64,000 bases of DNA. It comes from an uncultured Burkholderiales bacterium. Its GTDB lineage: Bacteria; Pseudomonadota; Gammaproteobacteria; Burkholderiales; Burkholderiaceae_C. Positions 41,747 to 50,911 of this stretch are shown piece after piece. Within the stretch, counting starts at the first letter, position 1, and every line of letters begins with the position of its first letter. The stretch spans positions 1-64,000 of the forward strand of contig CALTTG010000019.1 of NCBI GenBank assembly GCA_943908475.1, given 5' to 3'. The translations under genes and the position numbers were made by a program. The notes beneath the pieces are model-generated. The model was not told the origin of the DNA. It saw only the letters and a list, made by a program, of their open reading frames with translations, and did no database searches.

Positions 41747-43030
41747 ATGCTCTACCAACTGTACGAAACCAACCGCGCCTGGCTCAGCCCCTTCTCTGAA
41801 TTCGCCAGTGCCACGGCCAAGCTGTACAGCAACCCGCTGTCCATGATGGCGCACCTGCCCCAAGCTCACCGCTTGGCTGCCGGGTTCGACCTGGCGCACC
41901 GCCTGACCAAAGAATACGAAAAGCCCCAGTTCGAAATCACCTCGGTGACCGTGGGGGAGACCGAAGTGGTCATCCAGGAGCAGGTCGTCAAGACCAAACC
42001 GTTCTGCCGCTTGCTGCGCTTCAAGCGCTTCACCGACGACGCCGCCCTGCTCACCCAGATGCGCGACCAGCCCACCATCCTGGTGGTGGCGCCCCTGTCG
42101 GGCCACCACGCCACGCTGTTGCGCGACACGGTGCGCACCCTGCTGCAAGACCACAAGGTCTACATCACCGACTGGACCGACGCCCGCATGGTGTCGCTGG
42201 AAGACGGCGCCTTCCACCTCGACGACTACGTCAACTACGTGCAGGAATTCATCCGCGACGTGGGGCCCAATGTGCACGTGATCTCGGTGTGCCAACCCAC
42301 CGTGCCGGTGCTGGCTGCGGTCTCCCTGATGGCCAGTCGCGGCGAGAAGACGCCCTTGACGATGACCATGATGGGCGGCCCCATCGACGCGCGCAAATCG
42401 CCCACGGCCGTCAACAACCTGGCCATGAACAAGAGCTTCGAGTGGTTCGAAAACAATGTGATCTACCGCGTGCCGCCCAACTACCCCGGCGCCGGTCGCC
42501 GCGTGTACCCCGGCTTCCTGCAGCACACCGGTTTTGTGGCCATGAACCCCGACCGCCACGCCACCTCACACTACGACTACTTCCTGGACCTGGTGCGGGG
42601 TGACGACGACAGTGCCGAGTCGCACCGCAAGTTCTACGACGAGTACAACGCCGTGCTGGACATGCCCGCCGAGTACTACCTGGAGACCATCAAGACCGTG
42701 TTCCAGGACTTCTCGCTGGTCAATGGCACCTGGATGGTTCGCAACCCCGAAGGCGAGCCGGAGCTGGTGCGCCCGCAGGACATCAAGGCCACCGCGCTGC
42801 TGACCGTGGAAGGTGAGCTGGACGACATCTCGGGCGCAGGCCAAACCCGCGCGGCCCACGACCTGTGCACCGGCATCCCCAAGACCCGGCAAAAGCATTA
42901 CGACGTGATCGGCGCGGGTCACTACGGCATTTTCTCGGGTCGGCGCTGGCGCGAGCTGGCGTACCCCGAGATCCGCTCGTTCATCCTGTCGCACAACGCC
43001 AAGCCCGTGGCCAAGGCCAAAGCCGCCTGA
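41747..43030 (+). CDS. phaZ: Intracellular polyhydroxyalkanoate depolymerase
   Basis: A 427-aa alpha/beta hydrolase that degrades stored PHB granules. The nucleophile is Cys182 in VISVCQPTVPV, as in the Cys-type intracellular enzymes of Cupriavidus, not the Ser lipase box of extracellular ones. The C-terminal His lies in GAGHYGIFSG. There is no signal peptide. The ribosome-binding site is GAGG. The 220-bp leader includes an AT-rich stretch (41,655-41,715) that may hold the promoter. Confidence 0.95.
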   Translation: MLYQLYETNRAWLSPFSEFASATAKLYSNPLSMMAHLPQAHRLAAGFDLAHRLTKEYEKPQFEITSVTVGETEVVIQEQVVKTKPFCRLLRFKRFTDDAALLTQMRDQPTILVVAPLSGHHATLLRDTVRTLLQDHKVYITDWTDARMVSLEDGAFHLDDYVNYVQEFIRDVGPNVHVISVCQPTVPVLAAVSLMASRGEKTPLTMTMMGGPIDARKSPTAVNNLAMNKSFEWFENNVIYRVPPNYPGAGRRVYPGFLQHTGFVAMNPDRHATSHYDYFLDLVRGDDDSAESHRKFYDEYNAVLDMPAEYYLETIKTVFQDFSLVNGTWMVRNPEGEPELVRPQDIKATALLTVEGELDDISGAGQTRAAHDLCTGIPKTRQKHYDVIGAGHYGIFSGRRWRELAYPEIRSFILSHNAKPVAKAKAA

Positions 43031-43064
43031 CGGGTCGAGCGCGGGGGCTTAAACTCGGGCCCCC

Positions 43065-43727
43065 ATGCTTGACGCCGACCAGATCAACGCCCTGCTGCCG
43101 CAGACCCAATGCACCAGCTGCGGGTACCCCGACTGCGCCCACTACGCCCAGGCGATTGCCCGGGGTGAAGCCGACATCAACCTGTGCCCGCCCGGCGGTG
43201 CCGAAGGCATCGAGCGCCTGGCTCAGGCCACGGGTCGGCCCGTGATTCCCCTGCACCCTGCCCATGGCATCGAAGGTCCCCGTTTTCTGGCGGTGGTCGA
43301 CGAAGCCTGGTGCATCGGCTGCACCTTGTGCGTCAAGGCCTGCCCGGTGGACTGCATCGTGGGTGCGCCCAAACAAATGCACACCGTGATCGAGGCCGAT
43401 TGCACCGGTTGCGAGCTGTGCATTCCCGTCTGCCCGGTCGATTGCATCAGCCTGGTGCCGGTTCACACTGAAGCCCCACGCCCCACGGGCTGGGCCGCAT
43501 GGTCCCAGGCTGACGCCGACAAGGCACGCCAGCGTTACGAGCAACGGCAAACCCGTCGGCAGCGACTCCAAGCCGAGCACGATGAACGCTTGGCCGAGAA
43601 AGCGGCACACAAACTGGCGAACTTGGCCGAGCTGACCAAGACCAGCGACGAGGCCGAGCTGGCACGCAAGCGGTCGGTGGTCGAGGCCGCCTTGGCTCGG
43701 GCTCGGGCCCGTCGGCAACCCGGTTGA
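43065..43727 (+). CDS. rsxB: RnfB-like ferredoxin (electron transport complex subunit B type)
   Basis: A 220-aa iron-sulfur protein. An N-terminal Fe-S domain (CTSCGYPDC, then a downstream Cys) is followed by two 4Fe-4S motifs, CIGCTLCVKACPVDC and CTGCELCIPVCPVDC. The basic helical tail is typical of betaproteobacterial RsxB. The membrane anchor of RnfB is absent and no other rnf genes are nearby, so it probably acts as a soluble donor. It begins 34 bp after phaZ. Confidence 0.9.
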   Translation: MLDADQINALLPQTQCTSCGYPDCAHYAQAIARGEADINLCPPGGAEGIERLAQATGRPVIPLHPAHGIEGPRFLAVVDEAWCIGCTLCVKACPVDCIVGAPKQMHTVIEADCTGCELCIPVCPVDCISLVPVHTEAPRPTGWAAWSQADADKARQRYEQRQTRRQRLQAEHDERLAEKAAHKLANLAELTKTSDEAELARKRSVVEAALARARARRQPG

Positions 43728-43844
43728 GCGCCTGTGACCCAATGCAGACGCATTCGGGTCATCACCCTGTCACACGTGGCCTGAAAAATGCATCATGCTG
43801 CCAAGACAGCACCCTCAAGGTGCGACAGGGAACAGGAGTCACTG

Positions 43845-44069
43845 ATGCGAGCACTGATGAATCTGGCCATCGAGCCGGCGATGCACCTTTTCGAGGTATC
43901 GGCGATGGTGGTCATTCACCCCTCACAACACGCCGTGCAACGGGTGCTAAAGGTCATGGCAGACACACCCAAAGGCGCCATTCAGATCGTTCGCGACCGG
44001 TACCCGCGCTCCCGCGCCCACCAAGTCTTGTCTCAGAACGAGCTGATGGGGAACTTGGCCCTGGGCTGA
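43845..44069 (+). CDS. Small hypothetical protein (74 aa)
   Basis: A 74-aa soluble protein with no recognised domain. The ATG at 43845 has AGGAG 6 bp upstream. It may be a real small gene; it lies between rsxB and nth. Confidence 0.55.
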   Translation: MRALMNLAIEPAMHLFEVSAMVVIHPSQHAVQRVLKVMADTPKGAIQIVRDRYPRSRAHQVLSQNELMGNLALG

Positions 44070-44131
44070 AGCGCCGCTGGCGCCACATCGTGTGCCATGA
44101 TCACGGCCCGTCGATCTGACCGCCGTCCGAC

Positions 44132-44782
44132 ATGAGTACTTTGATGAAACCGGCCGACATCCACGCGATGTTTGCCACCTGGCAAGCGGCCAACCCCGAA
44201 CCCAAAACCGAACTGGCGTACGAGACGCCTTTCGAGCTGCTGACGGCCGTGCTGCTGTCGGCCCAGGCCACGGACGTGGGCGTCAACAAGGCCACGCGAC
44301 TGCTGTTCCCGGTGGCCAACACGCCGGCCGCCATCCTGGCGCTGGGCGAAGAAGGGCTGTGCAATTACATCAAAACGATCGGCCTGTACAAAAGCAAGGC
44401 CAGGCACCTGCTGGAAACCTGCCGGATGCTGATCGAGTTGCATGGTGGCGAGGTGCCCCACGACCGTGAATCACTGGAGGCGCTGCCCGGGGTGGGGCGG
44501 AAAACCGCCAACGTGGTGCTGAACGTGGCATTTGGTGAGCCCACCATGGCCGTGGACACCCACATCTTCCGGCTGGGCAATCGCACGGGTCTGGCACCCG
44601 GCAAAACCCCCTTGGCAGTGGAGCAAAAACTGCTCAAACGCATTCCGGCCGAATTCAAGCTCCATGCCCACCACTGGCTGATCTTGCACGGCCGCTATGT
44701 CTGCCAGGCGCGCAAGCCTCGCTGTTGGGAATGCGGGGTGAGCGCCTGGTGTCGCTTCAAGGACAAAACCCAGGCACCCTGA
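44132..44782 (+). CDS. nth: Endonuclease III
   Basis: A 216-aa base-excision-repair DNA glycosylase/AP lyase. The HhH motif LPGVGRKTANVV contains the catalytic Lys, AVDTHIFR holds the catalytic Asp, and the 4Fe-4S loop CX6CX2CX5C lies near the C-terminus. A second ATG exists 12 bp downstream of the chosen start. Confidence 0.96.
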   Translation: MSTLMKPADIHAMFATWQAANPEPKTELAYETPFELLTAVLLSAQATDVGVNKATRLLFPVANTPAAILALGEEGLCNYIKTIGLYKSKARHLLETCRMLIELHGGEVPHDRESLEALPGVGRKTANVVLNVAFGEPTMAVDTHIFRLGNRTGLAPGKTPLAVEQKLLKRIPAEFKLHAHHWLILHGRYVCQARKPRCWECGVSAWCRFKDKTQAP

Positions 44783-44795
44783 GCCACTCAAGCGC

Positions 44796-45752
44796 TCAAG
44801 CATTCGCGCGGCGACGCCGTGCGGCCACGCCCACCGCCATCGCGCCCACCAAGCCCAAGGCCCAGCTCTCCGGCTCGGGCACGGCCGTGACCGACGCCGC
44901 CATGGCCTTGCCAATCGCGTTGTGCACACCCGCGGTGGGGTGAACGTTGTCCCACAGGTAGTAACGGCTGGGGTCTGCGCAGGCCACACCGGCCACCACG
45001 CAGGGTTGAGTCACGTTCCAGCCTTCGGCGGCATACCCGTTGCGCAAGGTGGTGAGGAAGCTGTAGGCGTCGTACACCTCGATGTCTGCGCCTGCCAGTT
45101 TGGTCTCCAGGACGTTCAAGTTGGACTTGAGGTTGCTGTTGAACGCCAACGTCAGTTGATTGGCCCCCGCCTGCACCGCCCCACCCGCCTGGATGGACAC
45201 GGCCGTGGTGGCCAGATCCGGCAGATTGGGGATGAAGAAGTTGCGCGCACCAGCCAGGTACAGGGTCTTGACGTCATTGGCCAGGTTGGTGATCACGGTG
45301 CTCACCGTGGCCGCTTCGGGCTTGGTGAAAAAATCATTGCCACCGGCCCAGATGAAGTACAGGGCGTTGCTGTCCAAAGTCCCACCCTGTTGGTTGATGT
45401 AGAAATCAATTTGCTGGCGGGTGCCGGTGTTGGCAATCGCAGACAAGGTGCCGGGGTTCGCGTCGGCCAGGCGGTTGCCCAGGCCCGAGTAAGCACCGCC
45501 AACTGCGCGGTCGTCCAGGCTCAGGCCCAAGCTTTGCGCCATGATTTCCACCGACACCGGGCCGTTGCTGAAGCGGGCGCCCACGTAAGGCGCGCCGGGG
45601 AAGGTGAAGCCGGTCAGCACGGGGATGTTGCCGTCGTCGACCAAGCTGTCACCGAACGCCACGATTTGCGACGGAGCGGCTTGAGCAGCGGTGCTCAGGA
45701 GAGCGGCGGAAAAAATCAAGGCCGCGCGGGCCCACGGACGCTGAGTGCGCAT
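44796..45752 (-). CDS. SGNH/GDSL esterase with PEP-CTERM tail
   Basis: A 318-aa exported hydrolase: a signal peptide ending near STAAQA, GDSL block FGDSLVDDG, block III IWAGGNDFF, block V DNVHPT, and the C-terminal sorting signal VPEPESWAL, a hydrophobic helix and RRRRANA. I chose ATG 45752 because GGGAG precedes it and the signal peptide follows at once. It is convergent with nth. Confidence 0.9.
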   Translation of the reverse strand: MRTQRPWARAALIFSAALLSTAAQAAPSQIVAFGDSLVDDGNIPVLTGFTFPGAPYVGARFSNGPVSVEIMAQSLGLSLDDRAVGGAYSGLGNRLADANPGTLSAIANTGTRQQIDFYINQQGGTLDSNALYFIWAGGNDFFTKPEAATVSTVITNLANDVKTLYLAGARNFFIPNLPDLATTAVSIQAGGAVQAGANQLTLAFNSNLKSNLNVLETKLAGADIEVYDAYSFLTTLRNGYAAEGWNVTQPCVVAGVACADPSRYYLWDNVHPTAGVHNAIGKAMAASVTAVPEPESWALGLVGAMAVGVAARRRRANA

Positions 45753-45871
45753 GAAATTGTCTCCCAATGCTTGTGGTGCGGCCATGGCGGCCTGAACAAT
45801 GCCGCGCACCTTATCACCGGGCCACAGCCTTGAGAGCCCTCCATCGGAGGGATTTCTGTGGGTGAAATGTT

Positions 45872-46783
45872 TCAGAACCCCGATGGCGCCACCGGGTGCC
45901 TCAACCACAGGCGCAATTCCCCCTTGAGGCGCTGGTTGCTCAAACGCCGAGACTCGCTCAAGAACGACATCTGCATGGGCGACAGCTGTTGCATCGCCTC
46001 TTGGCGAGAGATCCGGGGGCAACGCGGCAACCCAGCCAGGTCGGCCACGCGATCGAAGTAGTCGCCCATCAAGCTCTGACCGTCGTCGCACACATGGACC
46101 ACCCGTTGGGGCCGCCCCCGCCACAAAGACCAGGCACAGGCCCGAGCCAGGTCATCGGCGTGGATGTGGTTCGTGTAGACATCGTCTTGAGGGATCAGCA
46201 AGGGCGCACCTCGGCGCACCCGATCTCTCGGGTCACCGCCCACGCGATCGGCCGCATAGATGCCGGGAATGCGCAAGACGCCAGCCCGCGTGCCCTGACG
46301 CAAGGCCTGTTGACGCCCCCAGTGGCGAACCCATCGCTCGGCATCCACCCGTCGCCAAGCGCGATCGGTGGCCGGTGCCACCGCACGCGTCTCGTCAAAC
46401 CATGCGCCCGCGGCATCGCCATAGACCCCGGTGGTGCTGCCGTACACCAGCGATTTCACCTGCCCGCGCCGACTCAGGGCCTTCAGCAAGCCCTGGGTTC
46501 TGGGGTCAGCACGTCCCTGCCCAGGCGGCGGCGCCAGGTGCAGCACATGGGGCGCCAGGCCGGCCAGTCGCGCCAGCGTCTGGGGTTGATCCAGATTGCC
46601 CTTCAGCGGCATCACCCCGACCTGCCGGAGCACAGGGTGTCGCTCGGGCGACGAAGTCAGCGCACGCACACGGCAACGCCCGGCCAGGCTGCGGGCCACC
46701 CTCAGCCCCACATCCCCACAGCCGACAATGAGCACGCGGGTCTGACGGAACAATCTGATGGGGCTGACGGCTGGGGCACGCAT
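45872..46783 (-). CDS. NAD(P)-binding epimerase-like protein
   Basis: A 303-aa Rossmann protein with the nucleotide motif VGCGDVG near 20-26 and extended-SDR-like segments (YGSTTGVYGD, RIPGIY, HADDLARA). It is of the YeeZ type. The active-site Tyr-X3-Lys is not obvious, so the activity is uncertain. It is divergent from the ferredoxin reductase gene, 53 bp away. Confidence 0.8.
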   Translation of the reverse strand: MRAPAVSPIRLFRQTRVLIVGCGDVGLRVARSLAGRCRVRALTSSPERHPVLRQVGVMPLKGNLDQPQTLARLAGLAPHVLHLAPPPGQGRADPRTQGLLKALSRRGQVKSLVYGSTTGVYGDAAGAWFDETRAVAPATDRAWRRVDAERWVRHWGRQQALRQGTRAGVLRIPGIYAADRVGGDPRDRVRRGAPLLIPQDDVYTNHIHADDLARACAWSLWRGRPQRVVHVCDDGQSLMGDYFDRVADLAGLPRCPRISRQEAMQQLSPMQMSFLSESRRLSNQRLKGELRLWLRHPVAPSGF

Positions 46784-46836
46784 GGCTTGAGGGAAAATGG
46801 AGGGCTGCCCGATTTTGACCCTTTCCCGGACCTGTC

Positions 46837-47880
46837 ATGAGCTTTTCCGTCACCGTCGTGCCCAGCGGCCGTCAGTTCCACATGCAACGCGATGAGACCG
46901 TGCTGGGCGCGGCGCTCCAGGCCGGCATTGGCTTGCCCTACGGGTGCAAGGACGGTGCATGCGGCTCGTGCAAATGCAAAGTGTTGGAAGGTCGTGTGAT
47001 TCACGGCGCTCATCAGGCGAAGGCCCTGAGCGCCGACGAGGAAGCCGCCGGCTACCTGCTCACCTGCTGCGCCACGCCGCAAAGCGATCTGGTGATCGAG
47101 GCGCGACAGGTGGTGGCCTTGGGCGATCACCCCGTCGTCAAGATGCCCACCCGGGTGACACGGATGACCCGAGTCGCTCCCGACGTGATGGTGCTGAACC
47201 TGCAACTGCCTGCCAACAACAGCTTTGGCTACCGCGCAGGTCAGTTCATCGAGTTCATCCTGAAGGATGGCAGCCGCCGCAGTTACTCCATGGCGACGGC
47301 GCCTCACCTGATGAAAGACCCCAGCGTCAACGGCATCGAGCTGCACTTGCGCCACATGCCTGGCGGCGTGTTCACCGACCATGTGTTCGGCGAGATGAAG
47401 GAAAAGGAGATCCTGCGGGTCGAGGGCCCTCTGGGCACCTTCTTCGTGCGGGAAGACTCTGAACGCCCCATCGTGTTGCTGGCCTCGGGCACGGGCTTTG
47501 CGCCCATCAAGGCCATCATTGAACACCTGCGCTTCAAGGACAACACCCGTCCCGTGGTGTTGTATTGGGGCGCCCGCGCCAAGGCCGACCTGTACCTCCA
47601 CGATTGGGTGCAACAACAAGCCAGCGAGCTGCACTGGCTGAGCTATGTGCCCGTGCTGTCCGACGCGTTGGACAGCGACGCTTGGACGGGGCGCACGGGC
47701 TTCGTGCACCGTGCGGTGCTGGCCGACCTGCCCGACCTGTCGGCCCATGAGGTCTATGCCTGCGGGGCGCCGGTGATGGTGGATGCCGCCCGCCGCGACT
47801 TCACGCAACAAGCCGGGCTGCCCGAAGAGTTCTTCTATGCCGACGCCTTCACCAGCGCAGCCGACAAAGCCACCGATTGA
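46837..47880 (+). CDS. 2Fe-2S/FAD oxidoreductase (CDP-glucoseen reductase-like)
   Basis: A 347-aa electron-transfer flavoprotein. The N-terminal plant-type 2Fe-2S domain has CKDGACGSCKC and a downstream LTCC. The FAD-binding RSYSMA and NAD-binding LLASGTGFAPI motifs of ferredoxin-NADP reductases follow. It is similar to CDP-6-deoxy-delta-3,4-glucoseen reductase and phenol hydroxylase reductase subunits. No sugar pathway lies nearby, so the partner oxygenase or dehydratase is unknown. Confidence 0.88.
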   Translation: MSFSVTVVPSGRQFHMQRDETVLGAALQAGIGLPYGCKDGACGSCKCKVLEGRVIHGAHQAKALSADEEAAGYLLTCCATPQSDLVIEARQVVALGDHPVVKMPTRVTRMTRVAPDVMVLNLQLPANNSFGYRAGQFIEFILKDGSRRSYSMATAPHLMKDPSVNGIELHLRHMPGGVFTDHVFGEMKEKEILRVEGPLGTFFVREDSERPIVLLASGTGFAPIKAIIEHLRFKDNTRPVVLYWGARAKADLYLHDWVQQQASELHWLSYVPVLSDALDSDAWTGRTGFVHRAVLADLPDLSAHEVYACGAPVMVDAARRDFTQQAGLPEEFFYADAFTSAADKATD

Positions 47881-47905
47881 CCCTCGTCTTCAAGGAGTGC
47901 CCGCC

Positions 47906-48322
47906 ATGTCTTACGACACCCAGAACATCTTCGCCAAAATCCTGCGCGGCGAGATCCCCAACATCACGGTCTACGAAGACGAGCACACCTTGTGCTTCAT
48001 GGACATCATGCCGCAGGTGGATGGCCATGCCCTGGTGATCCCCAAAGAGGCCGCCACCACGGTGTTCGAGTTGTCAGACGAGGCGGCCAGGGCGTGCATG
48101 AGCACCGTGCGCAAGGTGGGACAGGCCATGAAAAAAGGCCTGGGCGCCGAAGGTGTGGTGCTGATGCAGCTCAATGGTGCAGCCGCCGGTCAGACCGTGC
48201 CGCACTTTCACATCCACGTGATCCCAGGCTCGATCGCCGACCTGCGCAAGCCGCATGCCACCACCATGGCCGACATGGGCCACCTCAAGGCATTGGCGGA
48301 ACAGATCAAGGCTGCCTTGTGA
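47906..48322 (+). CDS. HIT family hydrolase
   Basis: A 138-aa nucleotide-phosphoramidase-like protein with the histidine triad PHFHIHVIP near 98-106 and an N-terminal IFAKILRGEIP. The ATG at 47906 has AAGGAG 8 bp upstream. It is 25 bp after the reductase gene and may be cotranscribed. It converges with livF. Confidence 0.93.
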   Translation: MSYDTQNIFAKILRGEIPNITVYEDEHTLCFMDIMPQVDGHALVIPKEAATTVFELSDEAARACMSTVRKVGQAMKKGLGAEGVVLMQLNGAAAGQTVPHFHIHVIPGSIADLRKPHATTMADMGHLKALAEQIKAAL

Positions 48323-48341
48323 CCGGCAGCGCGACCGCGCT

Positions 48342-49064
48342 TCAGGCCCCCAGGTAAGCGGCCTGCACCAGCGGGTCACCCAGCAGGTCGCATGCCAGAC
48401 CTTGCAGGGTGATCTCGCCGGAATCCATGACGTAGGCGCGTTGGGCCATCTCCAGGGCACGGTGAGCGTTTTGCTCCACCAGCAACACGGTCACCCCTTG
48501 CCGGGAGACGTCGCTCACCACCTCGAAGATCTTGTCGACCATGATGGGTGACAAGCCCATGGTGGGCTCATCGAGCAACAGCACCTTGGGGCGCGCCAGC
48601 AGGGCCCGGCCCATGGCCAGCATCTGCTGCTCGCCGCCGGACAAGGTGCCGGCCAACTGCTTGCTGCGTTCCTTGAGTCGGGGGAAGCGGTCGTACACCG
48701 ACTCGATGTCGACCTCGATTTCACGGTCCTTGCGCAGGTAAGCCCCCATGCGCAGGTTCTCGTCGATGGACATCCGGGTGAAGATGCCGCGTCCCTCAGG
48801 GACCATCACGAGGCCTTGCGCCACCAGTTCCCAAGGACCCTGACCGGTGATGGGCCGCCCGAGGTAGCGCACTTCACCGTCTCGGGGCTGGAGCAAGCCA
48901 CAGATGGCCTTGAGGGTGGTGGTTTTGCCCGCGCCATTGGCACCAATGAGGCTGACCAATTCGCCCGGGTACAGCGACAAACTGATGCTTTTGACCGCCT
49001 GAATGCCGCCATAAGACACGCTCAGCGCATGGGCACTGAGCACGGCAGGTGTGCTGGTGTTCAT
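48342..49064 (-). CDS. livF: LivF, ABC transporter ATPase
   Basis: A 240-aa branched-chain-amino-acid-type ABC ATPase: Walker A GANGAGKTT, signature LSGGEQQ, Walker B LLLDEP. The start overlaps the livG stop (ATGA). It is the last gene of the liv operon. Substrate could be branched-chain amino acids, amides or aromatic compounds. Confidence 0.94.
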   Translation of the reverse strand: MNTSTPAVLSAHALSVSYGGIQAVKSISLSLYPGELVSLIGANGAGKTTTLKAICGLLQPRDGEVRYLGRPITGQGPWELVAQGLVMVPEGRGIFTRMSIDENLRMGAYLRKDREIEVDIESVYDRFPRLKERSKQLAGTLSGGEQQMLAMGRALLARPKVLLLDEPTMGLSPIMVDKIFEVVSDVSRQGVTVLLVEQNAHRALEMAQRAYVMDSGEITLQGLACDLLGDPLVQAAYLGA

Positions 49065-49846
49065 CGGGATCCTTCGGTGCCGTGGGCGCTGCCCAAATAA
49101 GCTTCGATCACGGCGTCGTTGTGTTGCACCTCGGTGGGAGAGCCTTGGGCAATCAGGTGCCCCTGGTCCAGCACGGTGATGCGATCGCACAGCCCCATCA
49201 CCAACTTGACGTCGTGCTCGATCAGCAAGACGGTGCAGCCCTTGGCACGCACCTTGACGATCAGCTCGCGCAGGGCCAGCTTTTCCGTGGCGTTCATGCC
49301 CGCTGCGGGTTCATCGAGCGCCAGGAGCTTGGGCTCCGTCGCCAAGGCGCGGGCAATCTCCAGGCGTCGCTGGTCACCATAACTCAGGGTGCGCGCTGAG
49401 CGGTGGGCCTGGTCACCCAGTCCCACAAACGCCAGCAAGGCCATCGCATCACGTTCGATGTCGGCCTCTTCGCTCACGAACGCGGGGGTGCGCAGCAGGG
49501 CATGCCACCAGCCCACCTTCGTGCGCACATGGCGCCCCACCCGGACGTTGTCGAGCACGCTCATGTCGCCAAACAGTCGGATGTTCTGGAAGGTACGGGC
49601 GATGCCAGCACGGGCCACCCGATGCACATCCGACGGGCGATAGGGTCGGCCTTGCAGCTCGAATTCGCCTTCGTCGGCAGGCACCAGCCCGGTCAACACA
49701 TTGAAAAACGTGGTTTTGCCGGCCCCGTTGGGACCAATGAGCCCATGGACTTCACCGGGCATGATCTGCAGCCCCACGCCATTGAGGGCTTGCACCCCAC
49801 CGAAGCGTTTGACCACCGACTCGACCTTCAACAAGGGTGCGTTCAT
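49061..49846 (-). CDS. livG: LivG, ABC transporter ATPase
   Basis: A 261-aa ABC ATPase of the LivG type: Walker A GPNGAGKTT, Walker B LLALDEP. The signature LSYGDQRRLEIAR replaces the usual LSGGQ, normal for LivG. It overlaps livM and livF by ATGA on both sides. Confidence 0.94.
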   Translation of the reverse strand: MNAPLLKVESVVKRFGGVQALNGVGLQIMPGEVHGLIGPNGAGKTTFFNVLTGLVPADEGEFELQGRPYRPSDVHRVARAGIARTFQNIRLFGDMSVLDNVRVGRHVRTKVGWWHALLRTPAFVSEEADIERDAMALLAFVGLGDQAHRSARTLSYGDQRRLEIARALATEPKLLALDEPAAGMNATEKLALRELIVKVRAKGCTVLLIEHDVKLVMGLCDRITVLDQGHLIAQGSPTEVQHNDAVIEAYLGSAHGTEGSR

Positions 49847-50901
49847 GACTTGCCCTCCGGCGCGGGCCACAGGCCACGTGGGCGCGCCAACATGATGCCA
49901 ATCATGGCCAGGGCCACCAGCAACTGGCGCAAGATGGCGGCATCCAGGCGGCCATCGGTCATGGCCTGCAGGGGCCCCGCCACATGGCGCAACACTTCAG
50001 GCAGCGCGGCGAGCAAAAAGGCCCCCAGCACCACGCCGGGCACATGCCCCAGCCCCCCCAGCACCACCATGGCCACCACCATCACGGACTCCTGCAGGCT
50101 GAAAGACTCAGGCGATACAAAGCCCTGAAAACTGGCAAAGAGCACCCCTGCCACACCGCCAAATGTGGCCCCCAGCCCGAAGGCCAGCAATTTGAGGTTG
50201 CGCGTGTTCAGGCCCATGGCCTTGGCCGCGATTTCATCTTCTCGGATGGCTCGCCAAGCGCGCCCCAGTCGGGAGTCTTGGAGGCGCAGACAGGCGATGA
50301 CGGCCAACACGACCAGCCCCAGGAACAGGTAGTAGTGCAGCGTCACGGGCGGCAGGGTCACACCCATGACCGTCCAGGGCTCCCCCAGGCTGACGCCAAA
50401 GACCGTCAAGGGATCGATGCGATCAATGCCTTTGGGGCCGTTCGTGAGGTTGACCGGGTTGTCCAGGTTGTTCATGAACACCCGGATGATTTCGCCAAAG
50501 CCCAGGGTGACGATGGCCAGGTAGTCACCCCGCAGTTTCAAGGTCGGTGCGCCGAGCAGCACCCCCACCAAAGCCGCCAAGCCAGCGCCCAGGGGGATGA
50601 CCAACCAAATGGGTGTGTGCAGGCCATCGGGGAACATTGCCGCCACCGCCGGAAAGTTTTCCATCAGATGGGGCGATGCCAGCAGGGCAAACAAGTAGGC
50701 CCCCACGGCGTAAAAGGCCACGAAGCCCAGGTCCAGCAGGCCCGCAAACCCCACGACGATGTTCAGCCCCAACGCCAGCAGGATGTAAAGCAGCGCCGTG
50801 TCGAGGATGCGCACCCAGGCGTGGCCGACCCCTTGCAGGGCCAAGGGCAAGACCATCAGCGCGACCGCCGCAAGTGCAAAGGTGAAAAACTTTTTGTGCA
50901 T
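49843..50901 (-). CDS. livM: LivM, ABC transporter permease
   Basis: A 352-aa inner-membrane permease with many hydrophobic segments and the EAA-like loop GRAWRAIREDEIAAKAMG. It pairs with LivH. It lies 10 bp after livH and overlaps livG. Confidence 0.94.
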   Translation of the reverse strand: MHKKFFTFALAAVALMVLPLALQGVGHAWVRILDTALLYILLALGLNIVVGFAGLLDLGFVAFYAVGAYLFALLASPHLMENFPAVAAMFPDGLHTPIWLVIPLGAGLAALVGVLLGAPTLKLRGDYLAIVTLGFGEIIRVFMNNLDNPVNLTNGPKGIDRIDPLTVFGVSLGEPWTVMGVTLPPVTLHYYLFLGLVVLAVIACLRLQDSRLGRAWRAIREDEIAAKAMGLNTRNLKLLAFGLGATFGGVAGVLFASFQGFVSPESFSLQESVMVVAMVVLGGLGHVPGVVLGAFLLAALPEVLRHVAGPLQAMTDGRLDAAILRQLLVALAMIGIMLARPRGLWPAPEGKS

Positions 50902-50911
50902 GGTGCTGACC